DNA of 23,925 nucleotides, taken from assembly GCA_964545075.1 (NCBI GenBank), contig CAZJFS010000057.1, forward strand, positions 1 through 23,925. Reading direction: 5' to 3'. The stretch is from DAOPXV01 sp035352535. GTDB lineage: Bacteria > Muiribacteriota > UBA9980. Positions 14,758 through 22,989 of the stretch are shown here, piece after piece (the stretch's first letter is position 1; each line of letters opens with the position of its first letter). Both the position numbers and the translations under genes were made by a program. Under the pieces are notes generated by a model. It made no database searches and was not told the DNA's origin. It was given only the letters and a program-made list of their open reading frames with translations.

Positions 14758-17700
14758 TCATCCAAGTATTTTTTTGATCTTATCTATGAATTCGTCCGGA
14801 TCGACAGGCTTGGACACATAATCGTCCATGCCGGAGCTAATGCATTTCTGGCGGTCTTCGGGCATGACGTAAGCCGTCATTGCTATAATGGGAGTCCGCT
14901 TTCTTGAAGTCGATATTTCCATTTTTCTGATGGCGATCGTGGTTTCGAACCCGTCCATTTCCGGCATCTGGCCGTCCATTAAGATAATGTCGAATTTTTC
15001 GCTTTGAAAATAATCCATGGCCTCAATTCCGTTTCTGGCTATGCGTACATCCCATCCATACTCTTCCGAGATGGTTTTTATGAGGAGCTGGCTTATCCGG
15101 TCGTCTTCAGCCAGAAGGACTTTTATTTTTTCTATGTCTCGGTTATCGCCCGTTTTTTTTCTATGGACAAGGCCGTTCGGAATTGTTTCCGAAATCTCGA
15201 AAGGTATCTCGACTGTGAAGCAGCTGCCCCCGCCGATCGCGCTATTGACGGTTATCTTTCCCTCCATCATATCGACCAGTCCTTTCACGATGGCCAGGCC
15301 GAGTCCAGCTCCCGCATGCCTTTTTGTCGATGAATCGTCGATCTGGTGAAATCGTTCGAATATTTCAGGAATATTTTTTTCATCTATTCCGATGCCGGTG
15401 TCCGTGAAGCAAAATTTTAATATGGATATATTTCCGATGCGTTCGCGTTCCTTGACGCTGACCGAAACGTTCCCCTTATTCGTGAATTTTATGGCGTTGG
15501 TCAAAAGATTCGTTATTATCTGCTTAAGTCGGAGGCCGTCCCCCAGAATATTGAAATCGGCCGAAGAATAGTCGCAACTGATTGAAATGTTTTTGACCGT
15601 AGCCAGTTCCGAAAGCATTTCAACGGTTTTTCTCGTGATTTCAGCGGCGTTAACGGGGACTTTTTCAAGCTTCAATTTGCCCGCCTCGATCTTTGAAAAA
15701 TCCAGGATATCGTTTATAAGCTCTAAAAGATGTGATGATGAAAGTTGTATGATCTCCAGGAATTCTTTTTGCGTGTCGCTGAGATTCGTGACCGAGAGAA
15801 GGTTGGCGAAGCCCATAATGCCGTTCATCGGCGTGCGCAGCTCATGGCTCATATTGGCGAGGAAATGGCTCTTCGCCTCGTTGGCCGATTCGGCCTGGTC
15901 GCGGGCTGATAAAATCTCGCTTTCGAATATTTTCCTTTCCATTTCGAGCGCTATATGGCTGGCTATTATCTGAAGCAGATGAAACACGAATTCCATTTCC
16001 TGCCGTTTGGCCGTGTCGGCTAACGCTAAAATTCCGAAAACGGTTTTCTTCGTTTTTATGGGAACGCAGATAAAAGTCCTGAAGGATAAATCCCTGAGAA
16101 CTTTTAATTTATATTCGGGCCTGCGCATAGCGTCGAACTCTAATATCGGCTCTCCGGTTCTGGCTACGATGCCGGATAACGTTTCGGAGATCGGCACCCG
16201 CATGCCGAGCATTTCAGGATCGATACCGTGCATCCCTTTAAAAACCATTTCCGAGTTTTTTTGGTCGAAGAGTTCTATCGTTGCAATCGGGAATTTAAGG
16301 TTTTTAGCCAGTATCGCCGGAAGTTCACGATATATCTCGTCGATGCTCTTCAAATACAGGAATGTGCGGGATATTATGTTTATGGTTTCTTTTTCAAGTT
16401 CGGCCTGCTTTTTCAAAGTTATGTCGCGCATAAAGCCGAAGCAATTTGCCAGTTTCCCATCTCTTGCGAAAACTCCTCCGTCGTTTTCCGACAACAGGAA
16501 GCGCCTTCCCGATTTATCGAACGCTTCGAGTTCGCCTTCCCAGTTTTCCCCGTGCTCAAGTAAGGAAGTTCTCGCATTTAGGATTTCTACCGATTCCGGC
16601 GTGTAATAATCACGGTAATTCAATTTTTGGGCTTCTTCCAGAGTTCTTCCAAAAAGTTTTTCGTGCGCGGGATTTATATATATCAGTTTTCCGGTGGCGT
16701 CGCCTATGGCTATGGCTTCATGAGACGATTCAATGATGGTTTTGAAGAGCTTAAGATTTTCCTCATGCGATTTTTTTTCGCTGATATTTTCAAAAAGGAC
16801 CACGACCGAATTATCCTGGAGCGGAAACGCCTTGACGGCAAAACACGATTGCATTACTCTGTCATCGCCGTAATAAAAATCTTCGAATTCGATAGTTTTA
16901 TTATTTCGGACGACGTTTGCGTATTTTTCAGGTATTCCGCGCTCACGGAGGCCTGGAAATATGTCGCATATCTTCCGGCCGATTATTTCTTCTTTTTTCA
17001 GTCCGAGGCCCTCTGAAGAATATGGATTCGCGGCTATAAGACGAAGTGATTCCGCATCGTTAACGTCTTCGAGGCGGTACAGATAGAGGCCGACCTTCAT
17101 GTTTTCTACTATATCATAATATGTTTTGATCTCTTTTTCAAAATTTTTGCGATCAGTTATTTCACGGACTATTATCATTATTTTTTCATTGCCGTAGCGC
17201 GCGGCTCTTACTTCCAACCAATGGACCATGCCGCCGACATTTATATCGAATTCGCAAATCCCGGTTTTTCCGGTTTGGATGTTAAAATCCATGGCGCCCT
17301 CGATTTTTTTCGCCGCGTCCGGCGGTACTACTTCGCGCAGGTTTTTATTCATGAATTTTTCCGGCTGAAACAGCTCCTTAGCGGTTTCGGGGCAATGATA
17401 ATCGATGAATACTCTTTCTTTTGAAAGTATGAACATTGTGTCAGGTATCGCGCTTAAAAGGGCGCGGTTTCGCTCTTCGCTCTTTACAAGTTCCGCTTCT
17501 ATTCTTGTGCGTTCGGTAATATCTATGCTCATGCCGCCGAGAAGCGGTTTTTTGTTCTCGCGGTCTATCCTGAATTTATGCGTTTCGTAGACCCGCGCCT
17601 TGCCGTCATGGCTGGCAACGGTTTCTATGATGACGGCGTTGCCTTCTTTAAGAGCCTTTTTGTCGTCCTCTATCATTCTTGCCGCCAATTCCGGCGGTAA

Positions 17701-20382
17701 AAAGTCGGACGTTTTCATTCCCGTCGGATTGCCTTTGAAGAACTCCCTGAAGCATTTATTTGTAAACAGTACGTGATCATCGCCGTCTTTTATGAAAGCC
17801 ATGCTTGGATTTTGTTCCATGAAGGTGAAGAAGCGTTCCTGCGCGTCCTTAAGGTCTTCGCTGAGCCTTTTGATCTCTGATATGTTGCTGAATGTGATTA
17901 CGAACCCCGCTATCCTTTTATCGAGCGTGTAGTAAGGCATTATCTTCATAAGGTAAGAAGAGCCGTCATTCGTCTCGATCTCTTTTTCCAGGGTTAAAAG
18001 GCTGGAAGAAACCTTGGCGAGGTCCTTCATGATATCGAATTTATCGCTTATGTTGTTGACCGTATGCGCAAGAGGCCTTCCAATGTCGCCGGGAATGAGA
18101 TTTATTATTTCCGTTAACGCCGGCGTGAATCGTCTTATGTTCAACTCCATATCGGTGAAGAGTACTCCGATCCGGGTGTTATTGAAAAGATTGTTCAGAT
18201 CGTCCCCGGCTTTTACGAGCTCGGCGTTTTTACTTTGCAATTCATTATTTACGCTGAGCAATTCCTGGTTCATTGACTGAAGTTCTTCTTTGGAAGTTTC
18301 CAATTCTTCATTGGAGCTCTGGAGCTCTTCGTTAGATGAAAGAAGTTCCTCATTGGCGAGTTTCAGCTCTTCGTTGGATGCGTCGAGTTCCTCGGTAATC
18401 TCCTGAAGGCATTCCTTCGTCGAATGCAGTTCTTCTTCAAGCTTGGATATATATTTTAATTTTTCTTCTTCAAATTCGGCAACAGGCTTATTTGGAAGCT
18501 CAGAGGCGATGGCGCCCGACTTTTCAAAAATTATCATCAGCGGTTGAGGCTCGATGTCCATAGCGAGCGGAGCTATCGTGATGTCGGTTTTTTCAAAATG
18601 CGAGTTGGTCTTTATATCGATGCCCTCTAAAATTATCCTCTTTTTTTTAATTGCCGCTTCTTTTAATGCTATGGACAGAGGTATTTTCAATCCTTCCCGC
18701 GCCATTTGAAGAATATTCAAGCTGGCGTCGCCTACGGGCGGTTCGAGGTATTTTCCGGTTTTACCGTGAGTATAGATTATTTCGAATTTTTCGTTGACGA
18801 TGGCGGCCGACGGCGAATATTCCTTTAGAAGCGTTTTTTCGGCGACATCTTTTAAGCTCATTTCTTTTTTGATTGTTTCAAGGGAATTTTTATCCTGGCT
18901 GTTTTTCTTTTTAAATTTTTCGAAATTCATTTCAGATATGAATTTGGCTATCTTTTTGTCGGAGCCGCACTGAAATATCTTCCATTTTTTATCTATTTCA
19001 GTGAAAAAACTTGAAAATCCCCATAGATTTTCGACGTTTCCAAGAAAGAGGAAGCCTTTTGGATTTAGAGAGTAATAAAACATCGATATGACTTTTTTTT
19101 GCGCTTCATGTCCGAGATATATCATAACGTTTCGGCAGCTTATAAGGTCCATTTTTGAAAAGGGCGGATCCTTGATGATGTTTTGTTCTGAAAAAATGAT
19201 CATTTCTCTTATTTCTTTGGATATTTTATATGATTCGCCGTTTTTTTCGAAAAAACGATCGAGCCTTTCGGCCGTGATATTCTCGGTTATTTTTTCAGGA
19301 TAGATTCCCTTACGGGCTATATCGAGCGACCTGTAATTTATGTCGGTCGCGAATATTTTAAAATCGATATTTTCGCCGAGCTGTTCCTGATTCTCTTTCA
19401 AAAGCATCGCTATCGAGTAAGCTTCTTCGCCGGTCGAGCAGGCCGGTATCCACACGCGCACGGGGTTGTCGGCATTTCTGTTTTTTAAAAGCGCGGGGAT
19501 GACTTTTTTTTCCAATATTTCAAAGGCTTCCCTGTCTCTGAAAAAGCTTGTCACGCCTATCAGCATTTCCTTGAAAAGCGTTTCAACCATCTGATGGCTG
19601 GTTTCGAGAATGTTTATATATTCTTCGATTTCGTCAAGTCCGTTTATAGCCATCTGCCGTTTTATTCTTCGGATTATGGTGGTATCTTTATAATATATGA
19701 AATCGTGGCCCAAACGGTTTTTTAATATTTGAAAAATCCGCGGCAGAAATAGTTCCGAAAAGTTTGTTTCATCTTTTTGCAGCGCGAGGTTTCGGCGGTA
19801 CTCCATAAGCTTGTCGGGCATTTTGTCCGGCGAAAGAATATAGTCGGCAAGGCCTGTTTCTATAACGCTTTGGGGCATGCCTTCAAATTTAGCCGTTGAC
19901 GGGTCCTGCGCTATTACCATTCCGTATTTTTCTTTTATGGATTCTATTCCGAGAGAGCCGTCCGTGCCGTTTCCCGACAATATTATTCCCGCGGCTCTGG
20001 ATTCAAAGTTATCCGCAAGCGAGCTGAAAAAAAGATCCACCGGCAGGGACTGAGTGGTTTCGCGCATCTGCTCGTAAGAAATGAGCTTGAAATTTGCATT
20101 TTCTATGAAGACGAAATTTTTCGGCGGAATTACATAGACGCAGCCGGGTTTTAAGCTGAGCCCGGTTTTTATGGTTAAAACCTGCATCCTGGTGTGCTTC
20201 TGGATGATATCGGCGAGTACGCTTTTGTGTTCCGGGCTTAAATGCTGGATGATGACGAAAGCCATTCCGATATCCAGCGGCGTGTGGTTGAAAAATTGCT
20301 CGAGCGCTTCAAGGCTTCCTGCGGATGCCCCGATACCGACAACCATGAAATTATCGCTATCCTGATTTTTAAAAAGGCTCAT
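14758..20382 (-). CDS. CheB-CheR-PAS-GAF hybrid histidine kinase with receiver, 1874 residues
   Basis: One chain carries, in order: a CheB methylesterase domain (about 10-195; triad S20 in GASAGS, H47, D141 in GNGTDG) and a CheR methyltransferase domain (about 209-470; SAM loop PACSTGEEAYS, SCRNVMIYL). A PAS-like segment follows, then a heptad coiled coil (about 640-720; repeated NEEL). Next come about five PAS domains (about 725-1325) and a GAF domain (about 1328-1480). HisKA has phosphoacceptor H1513 (SHELRTPMNG), HATPase has NLLTNAIKF, DTGIGI and GAGLGLA, and the receiver has D1803 (DIILMDGQMPEMDG). No membrane segment is visible, so it is probably cytosolic. Unlike classical CheB, there is no N-terminal receiver. 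Catalytic residues of all four enzymatic modules appear intact. No chemoreceptor or other che gene is nearby. The start is supported by AAGG about 13 bases upstream and by the closeness of the CheB domain to the N-terminus. Confidence 0.93.
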   Translation of the reverse strand: MSLFKNQDSDNFMVVGIGASAGSLEALEQFFNHTPLDIGMAFVIIQHLSPEHKSVLADIIQKHTRMQVLTIKTGLSLKPGCVYVIPPKNFVFIENANFKLISYEQMRETTQSLPVDLFFSSLADNFESRAAGIILSGNGTDGSLGIESIKEKYGMVIAQDPSTAKFEGMPQSVIETGLADYILSPDKMPDKLMEYRRNLALQKDETNFSELFLPRIFQILKNRLGHDFIYYKDTTIIRRIKRQMAINGLDEIEEYINILETSHQMVETLFKEMLIGVTSFFRDREAFEILEKKVIPALLKNRNADNPVRVWIPACSTGEEAYSIAMLLKENQEQLGENIDFKIFATDINYRSLDIARKGIYPEKITENITAERLDRFFEKNGESYKISKEIREMIIFSEQNIIKDPPFSKMDLISCRNVMIYLGHEAQKKVISMFYYSLNPKGFLFLGNVENLWGFSSFFTEIDKKWKIFQCGSDKKIAKFISEMNFEKFKKKNSQDKNSLETIKKEMSLKDVAEKTLLKEYSPSAAIVNEKFEIIYTHGKTGKYLEPPVGDASLNILQMAREGLKIPLSIALKEAAIKKKRIILEGIDIKTNSHFEKTDITIAPLAMDIEPQPLMIIFEKSGAIASELPNKPVAEFEEEKLKYISKLEEELHSTKECLQEITEELDASNEELKLANEELLSSNEELQSSNEELETSKEELQSMNQELLSVNNELQSKNAELVKAGDDLNNLFNNTRIGVLFTDMELNIRRFTPALTEIINLIPGDIGRPLAHTVNNISDKFDIMKDLAKVSSSLLTLEKEIETNDGSSYLMKIMPYYTLDKRIAGFVITFSNISEIKRLSEDLKDAQERFFTFMEQNPSMAFIKDGDDHVLFTNKCFREFFKGNPTGMKTSDFLPPELAARMIEDDKKALKEGNAVIIETVASHDGKARVYETHKFRIDRENKKPLLGGMSIDITERTRIEAELVKSEERNRALLSAIPDTMFILSKERVFIDYHCPETAKELFQPEKFMNKNLREVVPPDAAKKIEGAMDFNIQTGKTGICEFDINVGGMVHWLEVRAARYGNEKIMIIVREITDRKNFEKEIKTYYDIVENMKVGLYLYRLEDVNDAESLRLIAANPYSSEGLGLKKEEIIGRKICDIFPGLRERGIPEKYANVVRNNKTIEFEDFYYGDDRVMQSCFAVKAFPLQDNSVVVLFENISEKKSHEENLKLFKTIIESSHEAIAIGDATGKLIYINPAHEKLFGRTLEEAQKLNYRDYYTPESVEILNARTSLLEHGENWEGELEAFDKSGRRFLLSENDGGVFARDGKLANCFGFMRDITLKKQAELEKETINIISRTFLYLKSIDEIYRELPAILAKNLKFPIATIELFDQKNSEMVFKGMHGIDPEMLGMRVPISETLSGIVARTGEPILEFDAMRRPEYKLKVLRDLSFRTFICVPIKTKKTVFGILALADTAKRQEMEFVFHLLQIIASHIALEMERKIFESEILSARDQAESANEAKSHFLANMSHELRTPMNGIMGFANLLSVTNLSDTQKEFLEIIQLSSSHLLELINDILDFSKIEAGKLKLEKVPVNAAEITRKTVEMLSELATVKNISISCDYSSADFNILGDGLRLKQIITNLLTNAIKFTNKGNVSVSVKERERIGNISILKFCFTDTGIGIDEKNIPEIFERFHQIDDSSTKRHAGAGLGLAIVKGLVDMMEGKITVNSAIGGGSCFTVEIPFEISETIPNGLVHRKKTGDNRDIEKIKVLLAEDDRISQLLIKTISEEYGWDVRIARNGIEAMDYFQSEKFDIILMDGQMPEMDGFETTIAIRKMEISTSRKRTPIIAMTAYVMPEDRQKCISSGMDDYVSKPVDPDEFIDKIKKILG

Positions 20383-20542
20383 TTGACGGCACTGACCTTC
20401 TGAATAAATTCAAAAAACATTATCGTATAATTTAAACTTCATTTTAACATTAAACTCGCTTTTTTTTCAAGTAATTATTTATATAAATACGTATGAGGGA
20501 AAATAAAATATGCTTATTGATTTTTTTCATGCGAACTATAAA
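20383..20542. other. AT-rich intergenic region between hybrid kinase and pseudopilin operon
   Basis: This stretch holds the leader and candidate promoter of the hybrid kinase on the minus strand. I see no open frame with a ribosome site: the ATG at 20493 on the plus strand gives only 17 codons and has no support. No clear RNA fold is visible apart from the terminator that follows at 20543-20581. Confidence 0.5.
20441..20470 (-). promoter_or_regulatory. Candidate sigma-70 promoter of the hybrid kinase gene
   Basis: On the minus strand TTGAAA (20470-20465) is followed after 18 bases by TAAAAT (20446-20441), five of six matches to the -10 consensus. A start near 20434 would give a leader of about 50 bases before the ATG at 20382. 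A second, weaker -10-like TATACG/GATAAT lies just downstream at about 20418-20428. The sequence is AT-rich, so chance matches are easy. Confidence 0.35.
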
Positions 20543-20581
20543 ATAAAGCCGCCGGTTGATATTTCAAACCGGCGGCTTTAT
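20543..20581 (-). terminator. Rho-independent terminator of the pseudopilin operon
   Basis: ATAAAGCCGCCGGTT at 20543-20557 pairs perfectly, 15 bp, with AACCGGCGGCTTTAT at 20567-20581 around a 9-base loop. On the minus strand the stem is followed by TTTATAG, a short T-rich tail. It lies 20 bases after the stop of the large pseudopilin gene. With A/T flanks on both sides it might work in either direction, but only the minus-strand gene needs it. Confidence 0.8.
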
Positions 20582-20600
20582 AAAGGTTATTTAGTGGATG

Positions 20601-22472
20601 CTATTGGCTATTGGGATCTTTTAGCACTTCTTTCAAAGCGTCATTGGCGCTGGTGTCGCTGTCAGAGCTCTGGTAAGATATTTTGAAATTATCATAGATC
20701 GCCTTAAGGTGGTCTTTAGCGCCTTCTACTTTTGTGAATTCTTTATTCACGGCGCTCCATTTTTCGCCTGTGAGGAATTTTTTGGACATAACATTAAGCG
20801 TATCGTTTACTGTATCCGGCATTCTGTCAGGGGATTTCATCGCATTCATAGCCTGATCGCGACTGTCGAACGTGGTAGATATACCGCTCACTATCTGGGC
20901 GGCCGCTTTGCTCGCCACGCCGGCTACCGCGCTTGTAAGGCTGCTTTCAAGCATTGAAAGGGCGCCTTGAACCATTGCCCGCCCCGCGTCATCCAAATTC
21001 GATTCGCGGAGAATGTTCTCGACGCCGCAATCGGCCTTGATGTTTTTTAAGACTTCCTGCGCCTTTTCGTCGGCCAGCTTTCTTACTACTTCGGCGCCGC
21101 AGTAAATCAGCGCATCAGTTTTCAAAGCGCTTTTCATGTTACTGCAAAGATTTCCGGCATAAGCGTTCACCATGTCGCCAAATTTTTTTGCGTCGCCGGC
21201 TCCGTTATAAACGTTATTTCTTACGTTATCTATTATGGCGAGATACTTGGCTTGATCGGTCGCGTTTGCGACATTATTTCTGAAATCATTAAAGTAATCT
21301 ACGTTAATGCCGAATTTTTTAAAGTCATTATTGTGGTTTTTGATTAATTCTTCAATGTCCGCGTTAGTGAGCATTTTATTAAGTATTTTGTTTTTAATGA
21401 CTTCGGCCTGATTTCCGGCTGCGCCAACATAATCGCCAATGAGCGCCGCGGCTATTCCGACGCCTGATTTTTTACCGGCTTCGGCGGCTTCATACATAGC
21501 ATTCGCGAATTTTTTGTTTAGTAAAGCTGACATGTTTTGTATTTGCGAGTCGTTGATGAATTTGGAATATAATTCGTCCGCATGTTCCAGGACTTTGTCG
21601 GTAGCAGCGGCCATGAGTTTTTCGATCAGCTCTTTTTTTGCGTCTTCGAGCATGGCGGGGATTCCATTTTTAAAGTTCATAACCCAGGCTAAACCGTCAG
21701 CGGCGGATGCAAAATCGATTTTTTCCGGCGGCGAAAGCGTCACGCCGACGATCTCTTTAGTGAACACGGGGTTTACATTCCAGTTCGGCTGATTTTTATA
21801 TGCGACTTCATCTTTTATATAAATTATATCCTGGTTTTTGGATTTTTGCGCGTCAGGGATGAGGATGTTGGCCATTTTTGATTCGACCTCTATTCCGACC
21901 GCCATCGTATGGCTCGAACTTTCCATTCCAGGAATGGGAATGCGCTTTAATTTAATGGCTTCAACGTTTTTTACGGGATTGTTTTTGGATTTTAGATCGC
22001 CGACCGTATACATTTCAAATATTTTATCGTCTTTTTTAAATGTTTTGGCGAAATTGACCTTATAGACCGATCTTGTGAATTCGCGGGTGGTAGAATTATA
22101 AACGCATTCCACTTTTTCCATTGATATTTTATCGGCTGATTTTATATCCGGATTTTCCAGAAAGCGGAATATAGAGATCGTTTGTCCGTTGGAACTGATC
22201 TTGACGCACGGGGTGAGAAGCGGGCCGGCCGGCGTCGAAATGAAGATCTCGCCGCGCCGCGCTGATTTTATATCGCCGCTTAAATACTGGATAACCATTG
22301 TCGTGGCTTCGGAAGCCTGGCTGTGCTGGACCATGGTAGTGACCTGCTGGTTTTGGGATGACGTATATTTGACGTAGCTGGATATGACCATCGTGAAGGC
22401 TGTAAGAGCCATAAGCGTTTCCAGCATCGTGAATCCGCGCCGCGTTTTAAAAAATAATGATAATTTTATCAT
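20601..22472 (-). CDS. Large PilW/GspJ-like pseudopilin with helical C-terminal extension
   Basis: The frame opens at 22505, but the ATG at 22472 is chosen because GGAGGGG sits five bases upstream. The product is 623 residues. It begins with a class III prepilin leader: basic TRRG then FTMLETLMALTAFTMVI, with cleavage after G13, a hydrophobic helix and E18 at +5 of the mature protein. Residues up to about 240 contain a strand-rich domain (QYLSGDIKSARRGEIFIS, ISIFRFLENPD, VECVYNSTTREFTRSVYKV) like PilW or GspJ. After that come about 370 residues of mostly helical, alanine-rich sequence (AWVMNFKNGIPAMLEDAKKE, FANAMYEAAEAGKKSGVG, MVQGALSMLESSLTSAVAGV) that I do not recognise. Ordinary PilW/GspJ proteins are near 200-350 residues. 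It is the last gene before the terminator. It likely belongs to a type IV pilus or type II secretion-like tip complex. Confidence 0.82.
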   Translation of the reverse strand: MIKLSLFFKTRRGFTMLETLMALTAFTMVISSYVKYTSSQNQQVTTMVQHSQASEATTMVIQYLSGDIKSARRGEIFISTPAGPLLTPCVKISSNGQTISIFRFLENPDIKSADKISMEKVECVYNSTTREFTRSVYKVNFAKTFKKDDKIFEMYTVGDLKSKNNPVKNVEAIKLKRIPIPGMESSSHTMAVGIEVESKMANILIPDAQKSKNQDIIYIKDEVAYKNQPNWNVNPVFTKEIVGVTLSPPEKIDFASAADGLAWVMNFKNGIPAMLEDAKKELIEKLMAAATDKVLEHADELYSKFINDSQIQNMSALLNKKFANAMYEAAEAGKKSGVGIAAALIGDYVGAAGNQAEVIKNKILNKMLTNADIEELIKNHNNDFKKFGINVDYFNDFRNNVANATDQAKYLAIIDNVRNNVYNGAGDAKKFGDMVNAYAGNLCSNMKSALKTDALIYCGAEVVRKLADEKAQEVLKNIKADCGVENILRESNLDDAGRAMVQGALSMLESSLTSAVAGVASKAAAQIVSGISTTFDSRDQAMNAMKSPDRMPDTVNDTLNVMSKKFLTGEKWSAVNKEFTKVEGAKDHLKAIYDNFKISYQSSDSDTSANDALKEVLKDPNSQ

Positions 22473-22494
22473 AAAGACCCCTCCAGTAAAATTG

Positions 22495-22971
22495 TTATAA
22501 TACATAATCTCTCGTTACGAGAGCTTTAAGGATGACGTAACGCTGATCGCCGCCGGCAAAAGAACCGTCATACCACCATACATAGACAGTTACCATTATC
22601 ATGTCCGGATCGTTATTCATGAATGAAATGGTAGTCTGGCGCTTGAACCTTTTATAGATATCGCTGCTGTATGTGGTTCCGGCCGTATTAGTTTGGGACG
22701 TAACCTGGATTTCGGGTTCGGGCTTGTTAAGGCCGTTCTTTATAAGCGTTTTCAGCTCGAGATAAGAAACTGATTTATATTCCTCGACCTTTTCCTGGGC
22801 CAGTCTCAAGGCTATCTGGACGTCATCGGTGTGTATGGTATATTTTTTAATGGATGTAAAAAGGTTGATGGAAGGCAGTATTGCCAGAGCTATTATGCCT
22901 ATGGCTATTAATATTTCCAGATACGACACCGCGCGCCTGTTTAATTTTATTAATTTTTGAAACATTAGCAT
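22495..22971 (-). CDS. PilV/GspI-like pseudopilin with Ala at the cleavage site
   Basis: This 158-residue protein starts after AAAGGAGA (22988-22981), a strong ribosome site placed directly after the upstream stop codon. The N-terminus reads KLNRRAVSYLEILIAIGIIALAILPS: basic leader, hydrophobic helix and glutamate at +5 (E19). However, the residue before the expected cleavage is A14, where almost all prepilins have glycine. The segment RLAQEKVEEYKSVSYLELKTL resembles the region after the helix in GspI/PilV proteins. The C-terminal part (MIMVTVYVWWYDGSFAGGDQRYVILKALVTRDYVL) is a beta domain that fits the same group. It is expected to be a minor pilin that sits at the tip of a pilus or pseudopilus with its two operon neighbours. 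Confidence 0.82.
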   Translation of the reverse strand: MLMFQKLIKLNRRAVSYLEILIAIGIIALAILPSINLFTSIKKYTIHTDDVQIALRLAQEKVEEYKSVSYLELKTLIKNGLNKPEPEIQVTSQTNTAGTTYSSDIYKRFKRQTTISFMNNDPDMIMVTVYVWWYDGSFAGGDQRYVILKALVTRDYVL

Positions 22972-22989
22972 AGCGCGTTCTCTCCTTTA

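Noticed and set aside
16007..16606. 199-codon open frame on the plus strand inside the hybrid kinase gene
   Set aside because: It lies wholly antisense to the conserved PAS/GAF coding region, has no ribosome site and reads as low-quality protein; it is a shadow of the real gene.
18230..18420. Repetitive DNA in the hybrid kinase gene that resembles a short tandem repeat array
   Set aside because: It encodes the NEEL-type heptad coiled coil common in CheB/CheR-PAS proteins, so it is protein-level periodicity and not a separate element.
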